Assembly: GCF_040327995.1 (NCBI RefSeq) | Contig: NZ_JBEPIJ010000006.1 | Location: 124,001-188,000, forward strand | DNA: 64,000 bases | Reading direction: 5' to 3' | Source: Solimonas thermocellulolyticum | GTDB taxonomy: Bacteria > Pseudomonadota > Gammaproteobacteria > Nevskiales > Nevskiaceae | Part shown: piece by piece, positions 7,370 to 17,200 of the stretch | Numbering within the stretch: the stretch's first letter is position 1 | Layout: each line of letters opens with the position of its first letter | Position numbers and translations under genes: made by a program | The notes under the pieces: model-generated | What the model was told of the DNA's origin: nothing | Seen by the model: only the letters and a program-made list of their open reading frames with translations | Database searches by the model: none

Positions 7370-8743
7370 ATGCGCGCGACCAAGCGCCTGAACCCGCTGG
7401 ACTGGACCTTTCTCGCCGCGGAGACGCGCGAGTCGATGATGCACGTCGGCGCGCTGATGCCGTTCTCGATGCCGCCCGATGCGCCCGCCGATTGGCTGCG
7501 CGGCCTGATGGACGAGGTGCGCGCCGAGGCACGCGCGTTTGCGCCATGGAACCTCAAGCTGCGCCATCCGCAACTGATCGCGCACCCGCGGCAAGCTTGG
7601 GTCGAGGACGCGCACTTCGACGTCGAATACCACGTCCGCCGCTCGGCGCTGCCGGCGCCCGGTGACGAGCGCGAGCTGGGAATCCTCGTCTCGCGCCTGC
7701 ACAGCCACGCGATCGACTTCCACCGGCCGCCGTGGGAGGTGCATTTCATCGAGGGCCTCGAAGGCGGGCGCTTCGCGATGTACTTCAAGGTCCATCATGC
7801 CCTGGTCGACGGCTATACCGGCATCCAGCTCTTGTCGCACAGCCTCGCGCACACGCCCGAGGCGCGCGACACGCCGCTGTTCTTCGCGCGCGCGACCGCA
7901 GCGCGCACGCCGACGGCTGCTTGGCGCGCGCCCACGCTCGAGGCGCTGCTCGGCGTGCTGCGCGAACAGTTCGGCAGCACGCGCAACGTCATCAAGGCGC
8001 TGGCCAAGACGTTGAGTGCGAAGAACGAAGGACTGGTCGCGCCGATGCAGGCGCCGCACTCGATCCTGAACCGGCGCATCGGCCGCAACCGCCGCTTTGC
8101 GACGCAGCAGTTCTCGGTCGCGCAGCTCAAGGCCGTGGCCCGGCGCCACGACGGCACGCTCAACGACGTGGTGCTCGCGCTGTGCGCGGGCGCGCTGCGC
8201 CGCCTGTTGCGGGAGCTCGGCGCGCTGCCGGCGCGGCCGCTGACGGCCATGCTGCCGGTGAACATTCGCCCCAAGGGCGATCCCGGCGGCGGCAATGCCG
8301 TGGGCTCGATCCTCGCGTCACTGGCCACCGACGTGGACGACCCCGGCGAGCGCCTGCGCACCATCATCGCCTCGACGCGCGCGGCCAAGGCGCAGCTCGC
8401 GGGCATGACGCGCAGCGCCATCATGCAGTACAGCGCCCTTTTGATGGCGCCGCTGCTGCTCTCGCAGATCCCCGGCGCGGTCGGCCGCGTGCGCCCGGCC
8501 TTCAACCTCGTGGTCTCCAACGTCCCCGGACCGACCCGGCCGCTGTACTTCCGCGGCGCGTGCATGCAGGCCTATTACCCGCTGTCGATTCCCTTCCACG
8601 GCTATGGCCTGAACGTGACCGTGGTCAGCTACGTGGACCAACTCAACTTCGGCTTCATCGGCTGCCGCGACACGGTCCCGCATCTGCAGCGTCTGGCCGT
8701 CTATGCGCGCGCGGCGCTGGAGGAGCTCGAAGCCTCATCCTGA
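7370..8743 (+). CDS. Wax ester synthase / diacylglycerol acyltransferase (WS/DGAT)
   Basis: The 457-residue protein matches WS/DGAT enzymes, which esterify long-chain alcohols or diacylglycerol with acyl-CoA to make storage wax esters or triacylglycerol. The active-site motif HHALVDG is at residues 142-148; NPLDWTFL at the N-terminus and NVPGPTRPLY plus NIRP near the C-terminal half are family blocks. The start at 7370 has AGGAGA 7 nt upstream; an earlier in-frame ATG at 7343 lacks such a site. It reads divergently from tex. The oxidoreductase genes that follow may act on related lipid alcohols, but that link is inference. Confidence 0.94.
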   Translation: MRATKRLNPLDWTFLAAETRESMMHVGALMPFSMPPDAPADWLRGLMDEVRAEARAFAPWNLKLRHPQLIAHPRQAWVEDAHFDVEYHVRRSALPAPGDERELGILVSRLHSHAIDFHRPPWEVHFIEGLEGGRFAMYFKVHHALVDGYTGIQLLSHSLAHTPEARDTPLFFARATAARTPTAAWRAPTLEALLGVLREQFGSTRNVIKALAKTLSAKNEGLVAPMQAPHSILNRRIGRNRRFATQQFSVAQLKAVARRHDGTLNDVVLALCAGALRRLLRELGALPARPLTAMLPVNIRPKGDPGGGNAVGSILASLATDVDDPGERLRTIIASTRAAKAQLAGMTRSAIMQYSALLMAPLLLSQIPGAVGRVRPAFNLVVSNVPGPTRPLYFRGACMQAYYPLSIPFHGYGLNVTVVSYVDQLNFGFIGCRDTVPHLQRLAVYARAALEELEASS

Positions 8744-8832
8744 GCGGATGGCGCAGTGCGATCACCCGAACGCACGAGGCGGCGCGGCGCTTGCTGGACG
8801 CAACATCGGCGCACGGATCGCCAGCACGGGGC

Positions 8833-8871
8833 GTGCGCAGCGGATCGCGAGTAGCGGATCGTGCGCAGCGG
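8833..8871. repeat. Short direct repeat upstream of the oxidoreductase operon
   Basis: GTGCGCAGCGG occurs at 8833-8843 and 8861-8871, with AGCGGATC copies between them. It lies in the 162-bp gap between the WS/DGAT gene and the next start codon. It may be a tandem binding site or simple slippage debris. Confidence 0.3.
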
Positions 8872-8905
8872 CCCGTGGGCATCGATCGATCACGGGGGAG
8901 CGCGC

Positions 8906-9973
8906 ATGAACGACGGCGAAGCGCCGCGCATGCCCGAGCGGCGGGTGTTGCTCAAGGCCGGCGGCACGGTGTTGATGAGCGCATGGCTGCTCGGCGGCTG
9001 CAGCCACTCGCAGGGGGTGGACGATCCGCTGCGCGGGCCCGACCGGCCGACGCCGCACGCGCGCTTTCTGACCGACGCCGAACGGCGCACCCTGCGCGCG
9101 CTGGTCGACCGCCTGATCCCGGCCGGCCTCGAACCCGGCGCGGCGGCGGCACACGCCGAAGACGCCATCGACGCCTTGCTCGCCGCCTTTTTGACCGATC
9201 CGCCGCTGATCTACGCCGGCGGACCGTACTCGGACCGCGCCGGGGCTGCGCGCAACGACTTGGCGCGCTTCATCCCGCTGGACGAGTACGAAACCCTGGC
9301 GTGGCGGCTGGTCATCGAAGGCTCCCAAGGCCGGCCCGAACGCGAGTTCAACGGCCCCGTGATCGGCCTGCAAGCGATCTACCGCGAGGGTCTCGCGCAT
9401 CTGGATGCGCGCGCGGCCGAGCTCGCCACCGGCGTACTGCCGGCGGCGCTCGGCGAGATCCTGCGCGAACGCCTCGCCGACACACCGCTTTCAGACGTGC
9501 TCGATCTGGTGAACGCGCTCACCGGCACCGAGACCTTCGCCGATCTGCCGGCGCTGCTGCGCAACGTGATCGTGTTCGACGACAGCGATGCCAAGGTGCG
9601 GGCGCTGGTCGACGTCGCATTTCTCGACACGCTCGACGGCACCTATGGCGCGCCCGAGTACGGCGGCAACCGGGATCTGGTCGGCTGGACCTCGACCGAG
9701 TGGCCCGGCGACGTGCAGCCGCGCGGCTGGACCGCTGAGCAGGTGAGCCACCGCGATCCGCCGGGGCCGTTCGACGCCCTGCTGCCACCGCCCTACGGGG
9801 GTGGCGACGCCCCCCGAGGCAGTGGCGCGGCCGCACCGCTGGTGATTCCGGCCGGCGAGAGCCTGACCGCGGCGATCCTCGATGCGCAGGGCTCGCTCGC
9901 CGCATTGCGCCGCCGCCTGGACGTGGCCGCGCGGGTGCGACCCGAGTGGATCTGGCGCGCGCACCATGGCTGA
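8906..9973 (+). CDS. Gluconate 2-dehydrogenase subunit 3-like lipoprotein (partner of GMC oxidoreductase)
   Basis: The product (355 aa) begins MNDGEAPRMPERRVLLKAGG, with an RR pair before a hydrophobic stretch and LLGGC lipobox, so export by Sec or Tat and lipid anchoring are likely. FLTDAERRTLRALVDRLIP is the typical first helix of the gluconate 2-dehydrogenase subunit 3 family, which escorts or supports membrane-bound flavin dehydrogenases. A GGGGGAG Shine-Dalgarno precedes the ATG at 8906. Its stop overlaps the start of the GMC gene by 8 nt, strongly suggesting that the two proteins form one complex. Substrate unknown. Confidence 0.85.
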   Translation: MNDGEAPRMPERRVLLKAGGTVLMSAWLLGGCSHSQGVDDPLRGPDRPTPHARFLTDAERRTLRALVDRLIPAGLEPGAAAAHAEDAIDALLAAFLTDPPLIYAGGPYSDRAGAARNDLARFIPLDEYETLAWRLVIEGSQGRPEREFNGPVIGLQAIYREGLAHLDARAAELATGVLPAALGEILRERLADTPLSDVLDLVNALTGTETFADLPALLRNVIVFDDSDAKVRALVDVAFLDTLDGTYGAPEYGGNRDLVGWTSTEWPGDVQPRGWTAEQVSHRDPPGPFDALLPPPYGGGDAPRGSGAAAPLVIPAGESLTAAILDAQGSLAALRRRLDVAARVRPEWIWRAHHG

Positions 9974-11672
9974 GGCCATCGTCATCGGCTCCGGCCCGGC
10001 CGGCAGCATCGCCGCGCACGAACTCGCGCGCCAGGGCTGGTTCGTCACCGTGCTCGAACGCGGGCGCAACCTGCGCCCCGGCTTCGGCGAGGTCGAAAGC
10101 CGCGAGCTGGGCACGCTGTACGCGAACGACGAGATCAAGACCACGCGCCATTTCGGCTTTCCGCACCCCTTGCTCGAACCGATCACTGGCCGCAGCCAGA
10201 GCGAGGCTGCCGAAGGCATCGCGCGCAGCGTGCAGGGCACGCACGTCTCGCTCGGCGCCGCGGTCGGCGGCACCTCGCTGCACTACAACGCCAAGTTCCC
10301 GCGCTTCTGGCGACAGGACTTCACGCAGTTGTCGGACCTGGGGCCGGTCGAAGGCGCGCAAGTCGCCGACTGGCCCATCACCTACGACGATCTGGCGCCG
10401 TTCTACGACGAGGTCGAGCATTACATCGGCGTGCAGGGCGACGTGAACCAGATGCCGGCGCGCACGCTCGAACAGGCGCCGCGCGCGCGCCAGTTCGTGA
10501 TGCCGCCGAATCCCACCGGTTACGCGGCGCGGCTGCTCGCGCGCGGCGCGATGAACGTCGGCTGGGAACCCTTCCCCTACCCCGCAGCGGTGAACTCGCA
10601 GGTCTTCGACGGCCGCCCGGCGTGCAACTCCTGCGGCCTGTGCTCGTCTTTTGGCTGCCCGATCAACGCGCGCGGCGACGCACTGGTGAGCTATCTCAAT
10701 CCGGCGGTGCGCTCGGGCCGCGTGCGCGTGATCGAGCGCGCGCTGGTGTATCGCATCGACACCACGGCCGACGGCCGCCGCGCCACCGACGTGCGCTATT
10801 TCGACCGCGATGGCGTCGCGCGCAGCATCAGCGCCGACAAGGTGCTGATCGCCGCGAGCCCGGTGCAGACCGCGCGCCTGCTGCTGCTGTCGGCAAGCGG
10901 CGCGCATCCGCACGGCCTGGGCAATGGCTCGGACCAGGTCGGCCGCAACATGATGTTCCATTACTTCACCATCGGCGGGGCGGTGTTCGCGTACGACGTG
11001 CAGCCCTACCGCGCGCAGAGCACGACGGTGGAGGTCGACGACCTGGTCGGCCCGTTCACCGGCCCTTTGGTGCAGGCGCTGGGTGTGCCCTACATCAAGG
11101 GCGGCCTGATCCAAGTCGGCGGCTCGGTGCCGCTGCTGCTCGAGGCCTACCAGTACGCCGGCATCGGCATCCCGCCGGGCGCCGCGCACAAAACGCTGAT
11201 GCAGCTCGGCTTCATCCGCAAGCATCTGGCGGCGATCCAGTTCGTCGGCGAGGATTTGCCGCAGGCGAACAACCGTGTCGATCTCGACCCCGAGGTGCGC
11301 GACTGGCGCGGCTTGCCGGTGCCGCGCGTGACCTGGTCGCCGCACGCACACGAACGTGCCGGCGCCGCCTACACCGCGCCGCTGCTGCTGGCGATGCTGC
11401 AGGCCACGCCCGGGGCCACCGGCGCCATCGTCTTGCCAGACCCGCTGCTATCGGACCGGCCGACGCTGTCGGCGCATCACGCGGGCACCGCGCGTTTCGG
11501 CCTCGATCCGGCCACCAGCGTCTGCGACCGCTGGGGCAAGCTGCACGAATGCGACAACGTGCACGTGGTCGACGGCTCGCTGTTCCCGACCTTCCCCGGC
11601 TTCAACCCGACGCTGACGATCTTCGCGAACGCGCTGCGCATCGCGCGCGCGATCGGCACGGGCAAGACCTAA
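9966..11672 (+). CDS. GMC-family FAD oxidoreductase (alcohol dehydrogenase/oxidase-like)
   Basis: The 568-residue enzyme starts MAEAIVIGSGPAGSIAAHEL, the Rossmann FAD-binding motif of glucose-methanol-choline oxidoreductases, and ends with the conserved C-terminal block HVVDGSLFPTFPGFNPTLTI. A Cys cluster, Cys220-x2-Cys223-x2-Cys226-x4-Cys231, is the kind seen in gluconate/sorbitol-type dehydrogenases and long-chain alcohol oxidases. It starts inside the stop region of the subunit-3 gene. It probably oxidises an alcohol or sugar and passes electrons to the membrane; wax-derived fatty alcohols are an attractive but unproven substrate given the WS/DGAT gene upstream. No own signal peptide is present, so it may be exported with its partner. 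Confidence 0.92.
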   Translation: MAEAIVIGSGPAGSIAAHELARQGWFVTVLERGRNLRPGFGEVESRELGTLYANDEIKTTRHFGFPHPLLEPITGRSQSEAAEGIARSVQGTHVSLGAAVGGTSLHYNAKFPRFWRQDFTQLSDLGPVEGAQVADWPITYDDLAPFYDEVEHYIGVQGDVNQMPARTLEQAPRARQFVMPPNPTGYAARLLARGAMNVGWEPFPYPAAVNSQVFDGRPACNSCGLCSSFGCPINARGDALVSYLNPAVRSGRVRVIERALVYRIDTTADGRRATDVRYFDRDGVARSISADKVLIAASPVQTARLLLLSASGAHPHGLGNGSDQVGRNMMFHYFTIGGAVFAYDVQPYRAQSTTVEVDDLVGPFTGPLVQALGVPYIKGGLIQVGGSVPLLLEAYQYAGIGIPPGAAHKTLMQLGFIRKHLAAIQFVGEDLPQANNRVDLDPEVRDWRGLPVPRVTWSPHAHERAGAAYTAPLLLAMLQATPGATGAIVLPDPLLSDRPTLSAHHAGTARFGLDPATSVCDRWGKLHECDNVHVVDGSLFPTFPGFNPTLTIFANALRIARAIGTGKT

Positions 11673-11687
11673 AGACACAACACCGCC

Positions 11688-12686
11688 ATGCGCAAAACCC
11701 TCGTCGCAAACCTCATGGCCGGTGCACTCGCGGCGCCGCTCTTTGCCGGCTGCGGCAGCGCCGACGCGCCCGCGGCGAGCACCGAAGCCTTCCGCGTGCT
11801 GGTGTTCTCGCGCACCGCCGGTTTTCGCCATGCCTCGATCGAAACCGGCGTCGACACCGTGCGCACGCTCGGCGCCCAGCACGGCTTCGGCGTCGACCAC
11901 ACCGAGGATCCGGCCGCGTTCAGCACGGAGAACCTCGCGCAATATGCGGTGGTGCTATGGCTGAGCACCACCGGTGACGTGCTCGACGAGGCGCAGCAGC
12001 TCGCTTTCGAGCAGTACATCGGAGCCGGCGGCGGCTATGCCGGCGTGCACTCGGCCTCCGACACCGAGTACGACTGGCCGTTCTACGGCGAACTGGTCGG
12101 CGCGTACTTCCACAGTCATCCGGTGTTTCCGGTGAACGATCCGCAAGGCCCCGGCGTGCAGTCGGCGCAATTGCACCTCGAGGCGCCGGATCATCCCGCC
12201 GTCGCGCACCTGCCGGTGCCGTGGACGATCCGCGACGAGTTCTACTCGTTCCGGACCAATCCGCGCGGCCAGGTGCGCGTGCTGCTCAACATCGACGAGG
12301 CCAGCTACGCCCAAGACCCCAATACCACCAACATCGCCGCGCTCGCCGAGCTGTTCGCCAGCGCCAGCAGCGGCTTCACGCGGCTGCCGGATCCCGACGC
12401 CCTGCTCGACGAGCGCCTGCTGATCGGCGAAACCGGCACGATGAACGACCACCCGATGAGCTGGTGCCATGATCGCCTCGGTGGCCGCGCCTGGTACACC
12501 GCGCTGGGCCATTCGGTGTCGATCTACGGCGACGCGAACTTCCGCCAGCACCTGCTCAACGGCATTCTCACCGCGGCACGACGCGTGGACGCCGATTGCG
12601 TCCCGCGCGAGGACGGACCGCTCGCCGAGCGCGACACCGGCCCGGCCTTCCCCGATCTGCCGCCGCAAATCATCACCGGGCCCTGA
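11688..12686 (+). CDS. ThuA-domain lipoprotein
   Basis: Thirty-two codons of signal sequence with FAGC lipobox (Cys about residue 22) lead into a ThuA-like class I glutamine-amidotransferase-fold domain: RVLVFSRTAGFRHASIETGV, then GGGYAGVHSASDTEYDWPFY and HPMSWCH. ThuA-like domains are linked to trehalose or other sugar utilisation and appear with oxidoreductases in many genomes; no catalytic activity can be asserted. The gene starts 15 bp after the GMC stop, so it belongs to the same operon. It is probably anchored in the inner or outer membrane, facing the periplasm. Confidence 0.9.
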   Translation: MRKTLVANLMAGALAAPLFAGCGSADAPAASTEAFRVLVFSRTAGFRHASIETGVDTVRTLGAQHGFGVDHTEDPAAFSTENLAQYAVVLWLSTTGDVLDEAQQLAFEQYIGAGGGYAGVHSASDTEYDWPFYGELVGAYFHSHPVFPVNDPQGPGVQSAQLHLEAPDHPAVAHLPVPWTIRDEFYSFRTNPRGQVRVLLNIDEASYAQDPNTTNIAALAELFASASSGFTRLPDPDALLDERLLIGETGTMNDHPMSWCHDRLGGRAWYTALGHSVSIYGDANFRQHLLNGILTAARRVDADCVPREDGPLAERDTGPAFPDLPPQIITGP

Positions 12687-12715
12687 GCCGCCCGTACACC
12701 GCGACGGAGAACGAC

Positions 12716-13258
12716 ATGGCGATGACGTCCGAACGAGTCGCGGCACGCGCAGCGGCGCTGCAAGCGGCTTTCGTCGAAGCCGCCGAGCGCAACGAATGGG
12801 AATGGATCGCCGACGCCTTCTATGCCGAGCGCTGCGACTACGTCTGCGAGTACGGCGGCACGCTGCGGGTGCACGCGCGCACGCGCGACGAAATCCGCGC
12901 GACCCACTACGGCCGCGACATGAAGGTCGGCTGGGAGGGCTGGAGCTTCCCGATCGAGCGCTACGCCACGCACGGCAACCGCATCATCACCCACTGGTGG
13001 AACCGCGGTCCGGGGCGACGCGCCGACGGCTCGTACTACCAGACGCCGGGCGTGTCCTTCATCACCGTCGGCGACGACGGCCTGTTTACCGAGCAGCTCG
13101 ACCTGTTCGACCTCGCCCACCAGATGCACCTGTGCGACGAGCTCGAAGACGCCGGCCTGCTGTCGCCGACGCTCAAGGCCAACTGGGTGGTGCCGATGAA
13201 GCGCAGGCTGATCGCGATGCTGCAGCGTCATCTGCCGGCATCGCCGACGACTCGCTAA
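12716..13258 (+). CDS. SnoaL/NTF2-fold protein, unknown reaction
   Basis: The 180-residue product looks like an NTF2-like (SnoaL, ketosteroid-isomerase type) protein: N-terminal helices with AAERNEWEWIADAFYAERCD, then a beta-sheet region with DEIRATHYGRDM, HWWNRGPG and QTPGVSFITVGDDGL. Such folds bind small hydrophobic molecules or act as isomerases and dehydratases. It starts 29 bp after the ThuA gene and is the last gene of the likely oxidation operon. The frame is open upstream to 12596, but a GACGGAGAACGAC ribosome-site-like stretch precedes the ATG at 12716. The stop overlaps the convergent lipoprotein gene by 4 bp. Confidence 0.75.
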   Translation: MAMTSERVAARAAALQAAFVEAAERNEWEWIADAFYAERCDYVCEYGGTLRVHARTRDEIRATHYGRDMKVGWEGWSFPIERYATHGNRIITHWWNRGPGRRADGSYYQTPGVSFITVGDDGLFTEQLDLFDLAHQMHLCDELEDAGLLSPTLKANWVVPMKRRLIAMLQRHLPASPTTR

Positions 13259-13776
13259 CGCAGATTCAGACGCGGCCGCACGATGCGGTCTTGCAGATTG
13301 GCCTTCACCGCCCGCGCGTCGAAGGCCTGCACGTCGTCCGCGGGCTTGTCGCCCTTGCGCAGCAGGATGTCGGCCGTGCCGCGGTAAGCGTCGCCACCAC
13401 CGCCGCCGACCGACGTCGTGGTGCCGATACTGATGCCAAAGCCGCCACTGCCGCCGAAGCGAAAGGCGCCGAGGCCGACGCCGACGCTGGGCCCGCCGCC
13501 GGCCGGCTGCTGCCCCTGGGTCGAGCGGTCGATCACGACGAAGTAGTCATAGCCTTGATCGAGCGTGATCTCGGCGGCGCGGTAGAGCACATAGTTGGTG
13601 ACCGTTTCGGCATCGGTGCGGGCATTGCCGAAAAAGCTGACGCGGTAGCGGTCCTGTTCCAGCCGCTGTTCGGAATAGCCGTAACCATTCGTGACCGGCT
13701 GGTAGGGCGTGGCGCGGCCGGCACAAGCGGCGCCGAGGGCGGCGCAGAGCAGAAAAACGAGAGGCAGACGGGACAT
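13255..13776 (-). CDS. CC0125/CC1285-family lipoprotein
   Basis: Short lipoprotein (173 aa): hydrophobic signal ending AAC, then TPYQPVTNGYGYSEQRLEQD, RYRVSFFGNARTDAETVTNY and RAAEITLDQGYDYFVVIDRS, which are the hallmark blocks of the CC0125/CC1285 lipoproteins widespread in proteobacteria. A Gly-rich middle (GGGPSVGVGLGAFRFGGSGG) follows. Function unknown; it is probably attached to the outer membrane inner face. It is downstream of, and on the same strand as, the cellulose genes, but separated by 110 bp containing a strong hairpin, so it is probably its own unit. Confidence 0.85.
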   Translation of the reverse strand: MSRLPLVFLLCAALGAACAGRATPYQPVTNGYGYSEQRLEQDRYRVSFFGNARTDAETVTNYVLYRAAEITLDQGYDYFVVIDRSTQGQQPAGGGPSVGVGLGAFRFGGSGGFGISIGTTTSVGGGGGDAYRGTADILLRKGDKPADDVQAFDARAVKANLQDRIVRPRLNLR

Positions 13777-13794
13777 GACTCACTCCGGGTGGGC

Positions 13795-13814
13795 GGCGGG
13801 CGTGGCCGCCCGCC
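13795..13814 (-). other. Perfect GC hairpin between the bcs operon and the lipoprotein gene
   Basis: GGCGGGCG (13795-13802) and CGCCCGCC (13807-13814) pair perfectly around a TGGC tetraloop. It lies 72 bp past the last cellulose-operon stop and 18 bp before the next start on the same strand. There is no U-run, so it could be a weak terminator of the bcs transcript or a leader structure of the lipoprotein mRNA. Confidence 0.4.
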
Positions 13815-13886
13815 GTCAGACCTGACCCATCGAGCATCCACCACGCCGCCTGAACCGCCGATGCACGAGGACGAGCCGGCGCGCCT

Positions 13887-14285
13887 TTAGGGCACCCACA
13901 GCGGCGGCGGCTCCGGCAGCAGCGCCGGCGGGCGACTCGCGCCAGCGACGGCGTCGTCGCTGCCATGCGCGTCTGCGCGCTCGATCCGGCGCATCAGCCA
14001 GGTGCGCAGACGGTTACGGTTCTCGGCGATGACCGGATGCTCGGGCGCGAGCCGCGCGGCGCGATCCAGCAGCTCGAGCGCGGCAAACACCTCGTCGCCG
14101 CGGGCACGGGCCACCGCGAGATTGTTGAGCGCGACGGGGTCGTAGGGATTGGCGCCCAGACGTGCCTCGAGCTCGGCGAGGGCGGTGTCCGGATAGCCGG
14201 CTTCGAGCAGGGCCGTGGTCTGGTCATCGGCGCGGCCGCTCGCAGCGAGGGCCAGCAGGGCAAGCGCGAGCATGACGCGGATCAT
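13887..14285 (-). CDS. Small periplasmic TPR protein, last gene of cellulose operon
   Basis: The 132-residue product has a signal peptide (LALALLALAASGRA), then two TPR-like repeats (ALLEAGYPDTALAELEARLG and DPVALNNLAVARARGDEVFA, with APEHPVIAENRNRL) and a Pro-rich end PPALLPEPPPLWVP. Its ATG overlaps the bcsC stop by 4 nt (ATGA), so it is translationally coupled to bcsC. I know no fixed name for it. A role in assembling or stabilising the export complex, together with the TPR-rich BcsC, is plausible inference. Confidence 0.75.
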   Translation of the reverse strand: MIRVMLALALLALAASGRADDQTTALLEAGYPDTALAELEARLGANPYDPVALNNLAVARARGDEVFAALELLDRAARLAPEHPVIAENRNRLRTWLMRRIERADAHGSDDAVAGASRPPALLPEPPPLWVP

Positions 14286-17200
14286 GGCAGGGTCCCCCGG
14301 GTCAACTCCGGCAGCAGCAGCACGCCGGGCTCGGCGCTGCGACCGGCGAAGTCGTAGCGCAGGTAGACCTGCGCGATGCTTTCCTCGTAGTCGCGCGCGT
14401 TGTCGAGCGAGAGCAGACCGCCGACGCTGAGCTGGGCGTTGACGCGGTACTGCAGCGCGCCGCCGAACTTGTAGGCCAGCCCCGAGTTCTTCTGCGCCGC
14501 GTAGCCCAGCGGAATCTCGTTGATCGGCTCGAACTCGACGATCTCCTCGAGCTCCTGCTGCAGCGAGGCGCGCCCAGGAAACAGCGGGGCGCCGTCCTCG
14601 CGGAAAGACTGCAGGCCGAACGCCGCCTCCAGGCGGTAGTCGAGGCGGCCGCGATGTCCGGTCCAGGTCAGCGGCAGCGCCACCGTGGTGAAGAACTGCG
14701 GGCTGAAGTAGCCGCCGTGGCCGAAGGTGAAATGCCGCAGGTTCTTGTCGTAGCCGAAGTTGGTGACGTTGACGCCGACGGTCAGATTGCCGTGACGCGC
14801 CTCGCGCAGCAGGCGGAAGAACAGGCCGCCGCCCAGTTCCAACACCGAGTTTTCCTCGACGTTGCGCCCGCCCAGGGCATAGTAGGCGCCGTTGAGGTAG
14901 AGCCCGTAGCGGTCCAGATCGTAGGCGTAGTCCAGACGACCGCCGCTGCGCACGACGCCGCCCCAGGTCTTGCCGGTCAGCGGATCGTAGGCGCCGGCAT
15001 AGGACAGGAAGCTGTCGGTGACCGGCCGGCTCGCGAACTCGAATGCCAGTTGCGCGGCCTGGCCGATGCGCGTCTGCCAGCGCAGGCCACCCACCAGGCT
15101 TTCGACGTCGAAGCCCAGCGGCGTGGTGCCGATGTCGGCGGCGAACTCGCCGATGCGCCAGCCCAGCGACAGGGCGATGCCGTCGGCCGACTGATCCAGA
15201 TCGCCTGACTCGCCGTTGATCAGCGCCAGCGTGCCAAAGCGCAGCTTGTTGCGCAGACCGGACACCGTGCCCGCATCGAGCACCACCGGTTTGACGCGCA
15301 GGCCCAGACGGCCGAGCTCCCATTCCTGGCTGGCCAGATCGAACGGGGTCTCGATCGCCAGCAGCCGCGACAGGCCGCTCTCGCCGCGGCGCGAGCGACT
15401 CGCGAAACTGGCCGCGCCCCAGGGACCGAGACTGGTTTCGAGGCGCTGCATGGTCTCGTCGAGCGTCGGGGCGATGCTGCGCGGCGCCCTGCGGCCCGGC
15501 CATGGCCGGGCGGCTGCGTCGGGATCGCCATGGTCGAGCCGCAACTGCAGCGGCCGCCTGATTGATGCAGCCGGGCGCGCGGGGGTCTCGGTGGCCCGTG
15601 CACCCAGCGCGCCGTCCAAGCGATAGCGTTGCACGCGCAGGGGCATCGGTGCGGCGCTGGGGCCGGCGTCGCCGGCGCGCGGCAGCAGCGGGCCGACGCT
15701 CTCGGCGCCGCCCTCCTGCAACAGATCGAACACCGGCTGCGGCAGCCCGTTGCGGGCGCTGCCGTCGGCCGCGATCAGCATCAGTTCGGGCGCGGCGGAT
15801 TCGGCGCGCGCGCGATCCTCCAGCGCCGCGGCCTCGCGCAGCAAGCGCAGCGAGCGGGCGCGCTGGCCTTGCTGTTCGGCGAGCCGCGCGGCGGCGCGCA
15901 AAAAGGCCGGATCCTCGGGGTAGCGGCGGCGCGCCTGCTCGATCCACGCCTGGGCCGTTTCACGGTCGTTGGCGGCCAGTGCCGCATCGATGGCGTCGGC
16001 CCATGCGCGCGGATCCTCGGACTGGTCGCGCAGCAGTGCGCGGCCGATCGCCAGGGCTTGATCGACATCCCCGGCGGCGGTGAACAAGCGCGCCAACGCG
16101 CTCTGCACGCGCGGCTGCTCCGGATAGCGCTGTACCACCTCGCGCAACTGCGTATAGGCCGCGGCGATATCGCCCTGTTCGCGCAGGCGATCGGCCAGCT
16201 TGATGCGATAACCGACGATCAGGTCTTCAAGCTCCCGGCGCTCGGCGGAACTGGTCTTGCCGGACTGGATCAGGCTCGTGGTCACCGCCTCGAACTCGGC
16301 GTCCTGGTTGAGTTCGAGCAGCAAGGCCGCGTACTGGATCGACTGCCCCGGCGTCGGCGGTCGCTGCGCGAAGGCGCGGCGCAGCGCGGCCACCGCGCGC
16401 GCCGGATCGCCGAGGGCCTGCCAGCCCTTGGCGATCGCCGAGGCATGGTCGGGACCGCGACCGGCGGCGGCGATCGCGGCGTTGAGGATCTCCACCGCGC
16501 GCCCCGGTTCGCCCAGGGCCGCCGCCTGCTCGGCGCGCTGCAACTGGTACTGGATCCAGGCTCGCTTCTGCAGATCCGCGGCATCGACGCTGCGTTTGGA
16601 CGGCGGCAGGCGTTCGAGCACGATCAGGGTCTCGTACCAGCGCTGCGCATCGGCCAGCGCATAGGCCTGGACCAGCACGGCGTCGTCGGATTCGCCGACC
16701 GGCATCTCGCTGAGCGCCTGCAGCAGGGAATCGGCCTCGACGCTGCGGCCCATGTCGCGGTATAGGCGCGCCAGTTCGAGACGCACCCAGGGGCTTTGCG
16801 GATCGGCGGCGAGCGCCTGCTGCAGCCATCTCTCGGCCGCAGTGCGATCACCCGCATCCCGCGCGCGCGCGGCGCGCGTGCGCAGCAGCGCGGCGCGCAC
16901 CTCGCGCAGCATCGACGGATCGCGGCGGTCGGCCTCCGCAAGCAATGCATCGAGTTCGGCTTCGCGTTGCTGTGCGAGCAGGAGCTCGGCGTATTCGCCG
17001 ACCAGCGCCGGATCCCCGGGCTTGCGGCGCAGGCCCTCGCGCAAGATGCGCTCGGCCTGTTGCGCGTCGCCGGCCTTGCGCAGCGCGCGCGTAGTCGCGG
17101 CGCGCACGTCGGCGTCGCCGTCCGGGCGCAGCTCGACGGCAGCGGCGAAGCGACGCGCGGCCTCGCGCCACTGCCCCGCTTGTTGCGCGGCGCGCGCCTC

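Noticed and set aside
5641..7665. 674-codon plus-strand open frame opposite tex
   Set aside because: No family similarity, Arg/His-rich; tex on the other strand is certain.
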